The notes under the pieces are model-generated. The model saw only the letters and a list, made by a program, of their open reading frames with translations, was not told where the DNA came from and ran no database searches. The translations under genes were made by a program, and so were the position numbers. This document shows, piece by piece, positions 8,001 to 15,215 of a DNA stretch of 44,218 bases (position 1 is its first letter; each line of letters opens with the position of its first letter). Source of the stretch: an uncultured Lachnospiraceae bacterium (lineage in GTDB: Bacteria; Bacillota; Clostridia; Lachnospirales; Lachnospiraceae); contig CABSCP010000040.1 in NCBI GenBank assembly GCA_902476265.1, positions 1 through 44,218 on the forward strand. The letters are read 5' to 3'.

Positions 8001-9041
8001 TTACCATTCAAATTTTTTCATCTGTAATTCGCGGACTTTCCCGGCGATCCCCCTCTCATAAAATACATAAAGTCCGGTGTCATCCGCCGCAATATCCGCA
8101 TAACCGCCGTTTTCATCCACAAGGAACAGTTTCTCCCAGGAAATTCCTTCGTCCCTGCTTTGATAAACCGTCAAATGAATCCTCGGCCCATAAAGATGCT
8201 TCGGATCGGCATTGGCGCAGTTCACAAAATAAATTCTGTCTCCTGCCCTCGCCATACTTCCAAAGCAGGTCGGGTCCGGCAGCGCTGCTTCCGACCATAC
8301 CCGCTCCGGTACGGAAAGGGCCTTGTCCACAATTCCCAGCACTCTGCACTTTTCATACCGTTCATTGCGGAAGTTAAACAGGAAACTGCCGTCCTTTCTT
8401 TCCGCTGCCGTAGTCTCATTTGCATTTTCTATCCCCTGTGTCATAAATCCGGGCTTCCAGCTTTTCCCTCTGTCATCGCTGTAAATACAGCCCGCCGCAG
8501 AAGGGAAATGGTCCTTTATCCTCCCGGAAACTTCCCTGTCCGTTCTCACTTTTCCCATCGCCAGCCATATGGGCACCACCAGTCTGCCCGAGGATGCCCT
8601 GATCCCGTGCCCCGGCCCGGATGCGCACACATTCCACTGCCAGGGCAGCTGTCGGAAGCACTCCGTTATTTCCTCCGGTATGCTGAACGTTTCCCCTTCA
8701 TCCCAGCTGACACAATACCATGCCTTTTCATAGTCCTGATGAAAAAGCAGATGGACAAGTTCATGGTCCGCAATCAGCACCGGATTGCTCCAGGTAGTTT
8801 TTTCTCCCTTTTGCCCGTGGATTTTTTCGGCCGGATATTCTGCCGGCCCAAAAGATTTTCCCCCGTCCACACTCCGCCTGACTGTCACATGCACCTCGGC
8901 CCAGTCATTGCCCGCTTCCATACGGGATTCATACGCCGTCAGCACGGTCCCTTTCTGCGTCACTGTTACGGCCGGAATCCGGTATTCCTGATATTCGCCC
9001 TGTCCGTATTTTTCAATTACCGTCGTCTCTGTCAGTTTCAA
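8001..9041 (-). CDS. GH33-like sialidase-fold protein, predicted cytoplasmic
   Basis: 346 residues with no signal peptide or membrane segment. An YRIP motif (Tyr20-Pro23) opens the propeller, and four Asp-box sequences are visible: SVDGGKSF, SWDEGETF, SDDRGKSW and SRDEGISW. All catalytic positions of GH33 sialidases can be placed: Arg triad Arg21, Arg225 (in NFRN) and Arg287 (in RIHLTV), acid Asp46, and the Glu209/Tyr314 nucleophile pair, with the 16-residue Glu-to-Arg spacing seen in known sialidases. The fold therefore seems active and not merely BNR-like. Its ATG overlaps the lyase stop codon, so it is coupled to it. An intracellular sialidase implies that sialylated compounds are imported whole and cut inside. 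An alternative is hydrolysis of a related glycoside such as an anhydro-sialic acid. Confidence 0.75.
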   Translation of the reverse strand: MKLTETTVIEKYGQGEYQEYRIPAVTVTQKGTVLTAYESRMEAGNDWAEVHVTVRRSVDGGKSFGPAEYPAEKIHGQKGEKTTWSNPVLIADHELVHLLFHQDYEKAWYCVSWDEGETFSIPEEITECFRQLPWQWNVCASGPGHGIRASSGRLVVPIWLAMGKVRTDREVSGRIKDHFPSAAGCIYSDDRGKSWKPGFMTQGIENANETTAAERKDGSFLFNFRNERYEKCRVLGIVDKALSVPERVWSEAALPDPTCFGSMARAGDRIYFVNCANADPKHLYGPRIHLTVYQSRDEGISWEKLFLVDENGGYADIAADDTGLYVFYERGIAGKVRELQMKKFEW

Positions 9042-9904
9042 TTCATATCCCCTAATCCATCCAAAAGCTGTTTTTCCTGTTCCGTAATCGGCTGAAACGG
9101 GAGCCGGCAGCTGCCGCAGTCAATTCCCTTTTTCCCCAGCAAATATTTCACTGCCGTGATGTCCCGCACACACAGCAGCGCATCGATGATGCGGCAGGCT
9201 TCGTGCTGGATTTTTTCGGCCTCTGCCATATTTCCCTCCCGATATGCCTCCAGAATCCTTTTATACTTTTTCAGCATAAAGTTATAGGTACTTCCAATGG
9301 CGCCGTCCACTCCTACGGGAAGCGCATACAGGAAAGCTTCATCCTGTCCGAACATGATTTTCAGTTCCGGATACCGGGTTCTGATCCGCTCCAGTTCATA
9401 CAGGTTTGCATCCGTATATTTCAGTCCGCCAACCCGGCACCTTTGCATGATCTGTTCCAAATTGGACGCATTGATGGTCACGCCGGAATACTGCGGAAAA
9501 TTATAAACCACCACAGGCAGATCCACCGCATCCGAAATCGCTTCATAGTAATTGACGATCTCGCTGAATTTAAAATCATAATAAAAAGGCGGCACGCTGG
9601 AGACTGCCGAAGCGCCTGCTTTCTGTGCCTCCCGGGCCAGTTCTGTCGCCTGCCGGGCCCCGATTTTCCCCACATGGGCAATGACAGGTACTTTGCCTTC
9701 CGCCGCTTCTACGACGGTTGCCGTAATCCGGATCCGCTCCTCATCCGACAGCAAAAAGCATTCCCCGGTGCTTCCGGTCACATAAAAACCGTCCGCCCCT
9801 TCCTCCAGCAAAAGCTTCACCAGTTTTTTTAATTCTCCATAGTTCACATTCTGATCCCGGTCAAAGGGTGTGACCAGCGCCGGAACAATTCCTTTTAATT
9901 CCAT
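9038..9904 (-). CDS. nanA: N-acetylneuraminate lyase, E. coli NanA-like
   Basis: 288 residues, a class I aldolase of the DHDPS/NAL family. Expected residues are in place: GSTGE (44-48) for pyruvate carboxylate binding, Tyr134 in YNFP, Schiff-base Lys162 in GLKYT, Asp188/Glu189 in GQDE and Ser205 in GAIGSTYN. The last two match the sugar-binding positions of E. coli NanA (Asp191, Glu192, Ser208) and separate it from dihydrodipicolinate synthase. It should split N-acetylneuraminate, or a close relative, into pyruvate and a 2-acylamino-mannose in the cytoplasm. A GAGG ribosome site precedes the start. It lies 46 bases after the regulator gene and overlaps the sialidase. A second lyase of another subgroup is at 16123-17028. 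Confidence 0.88.
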   Translation of the reverse strand: MELKGIVPALVTPFDRDQNVNYGELKKLVKLLLEEGADGFYVTGSTGECFLLSDEERIRITATVVEAAEGKVPVIAHVGKIGARQATELAREAQKAGASAVSSVPPFYYDFKFSEIVNYYEAISDAVDLPVVVYNFPQYSGVTINASNLEQIMQRCRVGGLKYTDANLYELERIRTRYPELKIMFGQDEAFLYALPVGVDGAIGSTYNFMLKKYKRILEAYREGNMAEAEKIQHEACRIIDALLCVRDITAVKYLLGKKGIDCGSCRLPFQPITEQEKQLLDGLGDMN

Positions 9905-9950
9905 ATCGTTTCCTCTTTCTCATTCTCAATTTTCTCTGAAGCAGCCGCCG

Positions 9951-11021
9951 TTACAATCCTGTTTTTTCTTCTTCCCCGCCGGCTGCGCTGCTCATTCTGG
10001 GAACCAGTCTGGGATGAATCAGGCGCAGGATATCCTCCGTCCCGCTTTCGTCAATCAAGCCCATCAGCATTCGAATCGCCTCCTTTCCCATCTCCAGGGC
10101 CCTGGGAGATACCGAAGAAAGCGGAACCGAAAGAATATTGCATAAATTGCTGTCATCATGTCCCACAATCCTGACATCCCTGCCGGGCATCAACCCCTTT
10201 TCCTTTAATATTGCATAAAGCACGGTGGCCATCGTGTCATCAAAACAGAGTACGCCATCGGGCCAGCCATTTTTTTCGTACACCGCGCCGACCCTTTTTT
10301 TCAGCTCTTCCTCTCCAAAATTGCCCAGAACAACGATATCCTCTTCCAGTCGCTCCTTGCTGTCCTGTATTGCGGTTTCAAATCCGTAGTACCTTTCAAT
10401 GGCGGTGGAATATTTGCGCTGGGAAAAATATGCCAGCCGCCGGCATCCCTGTCCGATCAGGTGCTTTGTGGCCATATACGCCCCATAATAGTTATTTACC
10501 CCAATAAAGGGGGCGTCCAGCCCGTCTATGCTTCGGTTGCAGACCACAAACGGAATTCCTCTTTTTTTCAACTGCCCAAACGCTTCAAAACTTCGCTCGG
10601 AATTAATGATCGGAATGATGATGCAGCCGTCCGCTCCCATATCAATGGCGCGCAGAACATTGCTCATCTGCCGTTCCGGAAAATTATCACTGCTGGAAAG
10701 CACCACGTTGATGTTGTGTGCGGAAGCATATTCCTCGATACCGGAAATAAACTGAGGATAAATATCTCCCATAATGGATGGTAAAATGACGCTCACATTC
10801 ATCATTTTCTGCAGCCTTCTGCCCGACACATAGGTGCCGCTCCCTTTTACACACCGAAGATACCCTTCCTCCTCCAGTTCTGCGATGGCTTTATCCACCG
10901 TATTGCGCGCCACCTCATATTTTCTGCTCAAAAAATTTCGGGAAGGAATCCTGCAGCCTGATTTTAATCCCGCAATTGTCTTTTTGATTTCCTGCTTCAC
11001 TTCCTGATATCTCAGCGGCAT
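9951..11021 (-). CDS. GntR-LacI hybrid transcriptional regulator (AraR-like architecture)
   Basis: 356 residues. Residues 1-70 form a GntR-type winged helix ('PSRNFLSRKYEVARNTVDKAIAELEEEGYL', then 'GSGTYVS'). Residues 75-340 form a LacI/periplasmic-binding-type sensor ('VILPSIMGDIYPQFISGIEEYA', 'GADGCIIIP', 'FVVCNRSI', 'DGVLCFDDTMA'). This architecture is that of AraR. A GGGAGGT ribosome site lies seven bases before the ATG. It is the first gene of the operon and probably represses it until a pathway sugar binds. Palindromes around its own promoter suggest autoregulation. Confidence 0.88.
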   Translation of the reverse strand: MPLRYQEVKQEIKKTIAGLKSGCRIPSRNFLSRKYEVARNTVDKAIAELEEEGYLRCVKGSGTYVSGRRLQKMMNVSVILPSIMGDIYPQFISGIEEYASAHNINVVLSSSDNFPERQMSNVLRAIDMGADGCIIIPIINSERSFEAFGQLKKRGIPFVVCNRSIDGLDAPFIGVNNYYGAYMATKHLIGQGCRRLAYFSQRKYSTAIERYYGFETAIQDSKERLEEDIVVLGNFGEEELKKRVGAVYEKNGWPDGVLCFDDTMATVLYAILKEKGLMPGRDVRIVGHDDSNLCNILSVPLSSVSPRALEMGKEAIRMLMGLIDESGTEDILRLIHPRLVPRMSSAAGGEEEKTGL

Positions 11022-11052
11022 TTTTTGTACCTCCCTGAAAAGGCGCAGTATT

Positions 11053-11071
11053 ATTGTGCATGTAGCACAAT
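11053..11071. promoter_or_regulatory. Perfect inverted repeat, candidate operator of the GntR-LacI regulator
   Basis: ATTGTGC (11053-11059), a five-base centre and GCACAAT (11065-11071) form a perfect dyad in the leader between the promoter and the regulator start. AraR-type hybrids recognise dyads with TTGT...ACAA ends, so this is the best operator candidate (inference). Related half-sites recur at 11235-11241 and 11271-11277. Confidence 0.6.
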
Positions 11072-11120
11072 TGTATTGCTATATTTCTATGTGTTTTTAT
11101 TAATTTTATCCTATATTGCC

Positions 11121-11149
11121 ATTCTAATCAAAGACTGTCATAACGTCAA
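11121..11149 (-). promoter_or_regulatory. Promoter of the eight-gene sialate-like operon
   Basis: On the minus strand, -35 TTGACG (11144-11149), a 17-base spacer and -10 TAGAAT (11121-11126). Transcription would start near 11114 and run through the regulator, lyase, sialidase, transporter, kinase and SIS genes. No other convincing promoter was seen inside the operon. Confidence 0.65.
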
Positions 11150-11162
11150 TATCATTGACGTT
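11142..11162. promoter_or_regulatory. Perfect 21-bp palindrome overlapping the operon -35
   Basis: AACGTCAAT (11142-11150), centre ATC, ATTGACGTT (11154-11162). The two nine-base arms are perfectly complementary, and the left arm includes the -35 element. A protein bound here would block RNA polymerase. Its sequence differs from the ATTGTGC dyad at 11053-11071, so a second regulator may act here. Confidence 0.6.
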
Positions 11163-11234
11163 TATTACACAGCTTCTTTTATTTCTAAGCAGATTTATGA
11201 CATTCTGCACTTTTTTGAGCAACTTTTTGATTAT

Positions 11235-11277
11235 GCACAATTATTACCGTTTTTTCAACTATTGTGTGATTTTAAAG
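11235..11277. promoter_or_regulatory. Distal pair of ATTGTG half-sites
   Basis: GCACAAT (11235-11241) and ATTGTGT (11271-11277) repeat the half-site of the proximal dyad, widely spaced, about 180 bases upstream of it. The arrangement would suit DNA looping between upstream and leader operators. The remainder of 11163-11350 is AT-rich with no gene seen. Confidence 0.35.
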
Positions 11278-11350
11278 GAATGAACCATTCTGAAAAAACA
11301 GGGAGATGCAAAAGAGAATGCCGGAACCATGCCGGAGCAGAGAACAGAAT

Positions 11351-11379
11351 AAAAAGGAGATATCCATAAGGATACCTCC
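11351..11379 (-). terminator. Second of two tandem terminators
   Basis: On the minus strand GGAGGTATCC pairs with GGATATCTCC around a TTAT loop (11356-11379, one G-T pair) and is followed by TTTTT. It backs up the terminator at 11383-11407 and shields the regulatory region to the left. Confidence 0.65.
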
Positions 11380-11382
11380 GTA

Positions 11383-11407
11383 ATAAAAAGGTGTGCGTAC
11401 CCACACC
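11383..11407 (-). terminator. Rho-independent terminator after the HAD-fusion gene
   Basis: On the minus strand GGTGTG (11402-11407) pairs with CACACC (11390-11395) and is followed by TTTTTATTA. It lies 18 bases after the stop of the gene at 11425-12423. Confidence 0.75.
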
Positions 11408-11424
11408 GAAGCGTAATTGTTTCT

Positions 11425-12423
11425 TTAAATCAATCCATAATGGACCAGCGCCTTTTCAATGCCGTCCTCCATCACCTTGTCCGTATGGTAACTGCAATGC
11501 GGAAGGATCAGGGGAGAGCAGGTTCCCATGGCGATGGAATTGGGCACCGCTTCCAGCATGGGAATATCGTTTTCACTGTCCCCGATGGCATAGCAGTTGT
11601 CCAGCCGGATGCCGAAAGTTTCCTGCAGAAAGCGGATCCCTTCCGCTTTGGAACGCCCTTTTGGCACCACTTCCAGGTGTCCTGTTCCCTGGGGCGTTCC
11701 CGTGAAATCATCCCGGATATATTCCTCCAGGCCTTCCACGTCACTGTCCTCTTTAAACAGGCAGAAAAACTTATCAAACGTGAATTGGCCGTTTTCCAGA
11801 TCTTCCGGAAAATCCTTCACGTTGGAACCCACACTTTGGAAATTGGACACCGATTGGCTCAATTCCGGGCTCGCGCACCTGCTGTCATAATAGACCGTGT
11901 CCGGCGCTTCAAAAAATGCGGGAATTTTGAATTCCCGGAGCTTCTTTATGATTTCCACGCACTTCTCATGGGGAATGGAGCAGGCATAAAGCACCTTTCC
12001 TTCATAGTAAATATGGGTGCCGCATCCACACACAAAACCGTCAAAACCAATATCCCGGATTCTTCTTTCAATGCTCACCAGCGTCCGCCCCGTATTGATA
12101 AAGGCCAGATGCCCGTTCTCCTGCAGTCTGCGCACCGCCCGGACCGTGCTCTCCGGAATTTGATGGGTAGGCCCGTCCACAATCGTTCCGTCTATGTCAA
12201 AAAATACGATTTTCTTTTCACTGTAGTCTACTTTCTTTTCCGGGACGGGAACGCTATTCATCCGGTCCGCCAAACCGCCCCCTGCCCGGCAGGAGGAACA
12301 GCCGTTTTCGGCTGACGCGCACCCTAAGCAGCAGGAACTGCCATCGGCCTCCCGCTTCGCCCGATATCTGATCACGAAAACCACTGCTGTGGCAATGATC
12401 AGAAGAATAATGAAATCCGTCAT
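11425..12423 (-). CDS. FeoB-associated Cys-rich membrane segment fused to a Cof-type HAD phosphatase
   Basis: 332 residues. Residues 1-50 have one membrane helix, a basic stretch, and a Cys cluster (SCCLGC, then CSSC). This is the pattern of the small FeoB-associated Cys-rich membrane proteins. From about residue 70 the sequence is a Cof/IIB HAD hydrolase: motif I 'FFDIDGTIVDG', motif II 'INTGRT', Lys in 'PKGRSKAEGI', and motif IV 'AIGDSENDIPML'. The HAD part should remove phosphate from a sugar phosphate or a cofactor. The start is well supported by GGAG nine bases upstream, and the TAA of the previous gene touches the ATG, so the fusion is probably translated. An internal ATG at residue 54 has only a weak site. 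A natural fusion, or loss of a stop between two genes, are both possible. Confidence 0.8.
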   Translation of the reverse strand: MTDFIILLIIATAVVFVIRYRAKREADGSSCCLGCASAENGCSSCRAGGGLADRMNSVPVPEKKVDYSEKKIVFFDIDGTIVDGPTHQIPESTVRAVRRLQENGHLAFINTGRTLVSIERRIRDIGFDGFVCGCGTHIYYEGKVLYACSIPHEKCVEIIKKLREFKIPAFFEAPDTVYYDSRCASPELSQSVSNFQSVGSNVKDFPEDLENGQFTFDKFFCLFKEDSDVEGLEEYIRDDFTGTPQGTGHLEVVPKGRSKAEGIRFLQETFGIRLDNCYAIGDSENDIPMLEAVPNSIAMGTCSPLILPHCSYHTDKVMEDGIEKALVHYGLI

Positions 12424-13587
12424 TTACAATAACTCCTTTTCTTTAAAAAATGTTTCTATCTTCTCTCTGGATGCCTGCAGGGCGCCCTGGATCATGGGAT
12501 TTTTCCCTCCGCCCCTGCCATCCAGCGCCCGGTTCAGCTCTTTTCCAAAAGCGCTGACATCCAGACTCCGGCTGCAAATCACATACTGATAGCCTTCCCC
12601 GTCGCCTCCGCAAAAAACCGCTGCAAACTCCGCCTTTTCCTGAAGCCTGTCCGCAAGTTTTCTCACCTCTACGGGAGTCAGTCCCTGTTCAAATAAAACC
12701 GCCGCCTTTGCGCCGGCCGGAATTGCGTCCACCTTCTGTTCCAACAGCTTCATTTTCAGCGCGCCGTATTCCAGCTTCAGATTATTCATACTTTCCTGCA
12801 GTTTTTCCACTGCTTCCCCAATATGTTCGGGTTTTACTGACAATAATGTGGATATCTTCCTGGCATTTTCAAATTTCTGTGCATAATCTGCCAGCGCTTT
12901 TTCTCCGATCAGGATATTGAGACGGATTCCGTTTTTGTAATGCTCGCTGCCGATCACCTTAACAGGGCCGATTTCGCCGGTGCGCTTCACATGCGTGCCG
13001 CAGCAGGCACAAACATCCGCACCGGGCACCGTTACGATCCGGATGGCCCCGTCCAGTTCTTTTTTGCTGCGGTAATCCAGCGTTTTTAAAGTTTCCTCAT
13101 CCGGGTACTCTGCCAGAATCTCTGCATCCTCCAAAACCTTTTCATTGGCCGCTCTTTCCGCTGCCGCAATTTCCTCCTCCGTCAAAAGCCCGGAAAAGTC
13201 AATGGTCACACACTCTTTTCCCATATGAAAGCCGATGTTGGAATAACCATGGGTCTTACAGATAATGCCGGAAATAATATGTTCTCCGGAATGTTCCCGC
13301 ATGTGGGTCAGCCTGCGGCCCCAGTCAATCTTTCCGTGCACCCGGGCTCCCGGCTCAAGCCATCCGCTGCAAATATGGCGCACCACATCTCTGCCTTCCT
13401 GCACATCCTCAACCTTCCAGCCTCCCAGAGTGCCGAGGTCACAGGGCTGTCCGCCCCCTTCCGGATAAAATGCCGTGCGGTCCAGAATCACCTCATAGCC
13501 TTTTTCAACAGGCGCACAGCTTATCACCTGCGCGTCAAATTCTTTGAGATAAGCATCCTCATAATACAAACGCTGCGTCATTTGCAT
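12424..13587 (-). CDS. Alanyl-tRNA editing protein, AlaX-L type with DHHA1 domain
   Basis: 387 residues. The N-terminal part carries the editing-domain signature 'DRTAFYPEGGGQPCD'. Zinc ligands follow as HxxxH (His99, His103) and CxxxH (Cys195, His199). The C-terminal 150 residues match a DHHA1 domain ('AAVLFEQGL', 'GGRGGGKNPMIQGA'-like end). Such stand-alone proteins hydrolyse Ser-tRNA(Ala) or Gly-tRNA(Ala) and so protect against mistranslation. It overlaps the previous gene by ten bases and the next gene starts directly after its stop, which supports a tight operon. Confidence 0.9.
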   Translation of the reverse strand: MQMTQRLYYEDAYLKEFDAQVISCAPVEKGYEVILDRTAFYPEGGGQPCDLGTLGGWKVEDVQEGRDVVRHICSGWLEPGARVHGKIDWGRRLTHMREHSGEHIISGIICKTHGYSNIGFHMGKECVTIDFSGLLTEEEIAAAERAANEKVLEDAEILAEYPDEETLKTLDYRSKKELDGAIRIVTVPGADVCACCGTHVKRTGEIGPVKVIGSEHYKNGIRLNILIGEKALADYAQKFENARKISTLLSVKPEHIGEAVEKLQESMNNLKLEYGALKMKLLEQKVDAIPAGAKAAVLFEQGLTPVEVRKLADRLQEKAEFAAVFCGGDGEGYQYVICSRSLDVSAFGKELNRALDGRGGGKNPMIQGALQASREKIETFFKEKELL

Positions 13588-14225
13588 CTTTCCTTTCTCT
13601 TCTCATGCGCTTTCAGCGCTTCTTTCACAAATCGTTCAAATCCACGACCGTCTGTCTCCACTGCATTTTGGCCGCCGCCTTCATAAAAATGCCGGCCGGT
13701 TTCAAAATCTGCGCTGATAGAATCCAACGGAAACCCGGACATTTTCTGAGGTCTTTCCTCTGTGGTGAGATAAAATTTCCCCCAGCACAAATCCTCGTCT
13801 TCACTCTCGTAAATCTCGTTTTCCGAAAAAACGAGGCAGACCGCGTTTTTATACTGCGCTGTGCATCTTCCGCCCAGACGTTCTGCGATTCCCTTATAAT
13901 AGGCCCTCATTTCCTCATCTGTCAATTGTTTTCCCTTGGCCCTGCGCACGTGAACGCCCGGCTGCTCCTCATCGGAAAGCCCTTCTATAAACAGGCCGCT
14001 GTCAGCCGACATGACGGGTATCTGGCAAATCCTGTGATAGGTCAGCGCTTTACTTCGGGCATTTTCCAGCGGAGAGTTTCCGTTCTCCTCCGGCTCTGTC
14101 CAGCAAAAAGGCAGCTCCCTTAAACCAATCAGTTCTACTTCCTCCACATTTTCCAGATATTTTTTCATTACGGCCAGTTTTCCTGCATTTCCTGTCCCGA
14201 AAAGCAGCCTTATTTTTTCCCTCAT
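13578..14225 (-). CDS. Ham1/RdgB-like non-canonical purine NTP pyrophosphatase
   Basis: 215 residues from ATG at 14225, with GGAGGG seven bases upstream; longer in-frame starts lack a site. The N-terminus 'LLFGTGNAGKLAVMKKYL' and the later 'SADSGLFIEGL' block match the TGNxxK and S-D-D-S-G-L substrate motifs of RdgB/Ham1, with Ala in place of the first Asp. The enzyme would hydrolyse ITP, dITP or XTP to monophosphates and keep deaminated purines out of nucleic acids. The sequence is divergent from standard RdgB, so another nucleotide substrate is possible. Confidence 0.75.
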   Translation of the reverse strand: MREKIRLLFGTGNAGKLAVMKKYLENVEEVELIGLRELPFCWTEPEENGNSPLENARSKALTYHRICQIPVMSADSGLFIEGLSDEEQPGVHVRRAKGKQLTDEEMRAYYKGIAERLGGRCTAQYKNAVCLVFSENEIYESEDEDLCWGKFYLTTEERPQKMSGFPLDSISADFETGRHFYEGGGQNAVETDGRGFERFVKEALKAHEKRKERCK

Positions 14226-14268
14226 CGCATTTCCCTCCATAACGGCCCTCTTTCCGGGCGGCTTTGGC

Positions 14269-14493
14269 TCACCATTCTTTTTTGATTTCTTCCGGGGAAA
14301 TTCCGTATTCTTCCAGAAAATCACTTCGTTCCTTTTCGGAGCGGATGCACATGACTTCCCTGAAATGCCCGGTCTCCTTATCCTTAAAACCGGCCACCTG
14401 CTCTCCCGTACAAATGCTGCTTCTGATTACCGGAAATTCCTTTTCCCGGTCAAACCCATTCTGTGGTTTTTCCTTCTTTTTCAGAAAAAACAT
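14269..14493 (-). CDS. Small conserved protein of unknown function
   Basis: 74 residues from ATG at 14493, which has GGAGGTGA just upstream; the open frame continues farther but without a site. The protein is soluble and charged. A 'RSSICTGEQVAGFKDKETG' stretch contains a single Cys, and the C-terminus 'FLEEYGISPEEIKKEW' is helical. I recall similar small proteins in Lachnospiraceae genomes but know no function. It is the first gene of the operon that continues with the Ham1-like NTPase. Confidence 0.7.
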   Translation of the reverse strand: MFFLKKKEKPQNGFDREKEFPVIRSSICTGEQVAGFKDKETGHFREVMCIRSEKERSDFLEEYGISPEEIKKEW

Positions 14494-14624
14494 GCCGTCA
14501 CCTCCGTAAAAAACATCGAACTTTTTCAATTGACACTTTCTTTTGCTTTCAATTAAAGGTATCATATTTTACAGCTATTTGTAAAGGCGCGGCAAGTCCG
14601 TGCCCTATCTAAGGAGGAGTTCAA

Positions 14625-15131
14625 TTGAAAACCATTATACCTGCCGATTTCCCGGACCTTCCCAGAATTCTGCCCGTCTACGAACGGGCCAGGACCTTCA
14701 TGGCCGCAAACGGGAATGCCTCTCAGTGGGGATCTTCCTATCCCCAAAAAGAATTGCTCGAAGACGATATCCGAAAAAAACAGCTTTATCTTTTGCAGGA
14801 CGACACGGGAAACATTGCCGCTGTATTCGTCTTTTATATCGGAGAAGATCCCAACTACAAAATCATTGAGGACGGCTGCTGGCCCGATGAGCGGCCCTAC
14901 GGCGTCATCCACCGGATCGCTTCCTCCGGCCTCATCAGATGCGCTGCCGACGATTGTATCCGCTGGTGCCTGGAACAGTGCAGACGTTCCGACGCCTCCC
15001 TGCGCGGGGATACCCATGAAAACAACCTGCCCATGCAGCACGTTTTTGAACGAAACGGCTTTTCACGCTGCGGCATCGTCTATATGGCCGACCACACGCC
15101 CCGGATCGCCTTCCAAAAAGACCTGACATAA
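14625..15131 (+). CDS. GNAT-family N-acetyltransferase
   Basis: 168 residues, initiating at a TTG codon seven bases after AAGGAGG, which decides the start. The GNAT fold is suggested by the N-terminal 'ILPVYERARTFMAANG', the central beta strands 'NIAAVFVFYIGED', and the C-terminal 'LRGDTHENNLPMQHVFERNGFSRCG', which is the usual end of acetyltransferases acting on small molecules or protein N-termini. The acceptor is unknown. It is divergent from the small-protein operon and stands alone. Confidence 0.85.
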   Translation: MKTIIPADFPDLPRILPVYERARTFMAANGNASQWGSSYPQKELLEDDIRKKQLYLLQDDTGNIAAVFVFYIGEDPNYKIIEDGCWPDERPYGVIHRIASSGLIRCAADDCIRWCLEQCRRSDASLRGDTHENNLPMQHVFERNGFSRCGIVYMADHTPRIAFQKDLT

Positions 15132-15136
15132 GGTAT

Positions 15137-15180
15137 AAAAAAAGAGGATCAGCCCCTTGTCTACCTGACAAGGGGCTGAC
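15137..15180 (-). terminator. Terminator of the nan transport/lyase/regulator operon
   Basis: A perfect 13-bp stem (15149-15161 with 15167-15179) around a TACCT loop. On the minus strand it is followed by TCCTC and then seven Ts. It closes the operon whose last gene is the RpiR regulator and may also stop the convergent GNAT transcript. Confidence 0.75.
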
Positions 15181-15215
15181 CGAGCTATTGCCGTGACGCA
15201 ACTCTCTCATACATT

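Noticed and set aside
8160..9095. 311-residue open frame on the plus strand
   Set aside because: It is antisense to the sialidase gene, which has a complete set of catalytic residues; composition is that of an antisense shadow.
14521..14570. TTGACA at 14530 as promoter of the GNAT gene
   Set aside because: The nearest good -10 (TATCAT) is 24 bases away, too far for a normal promoter.
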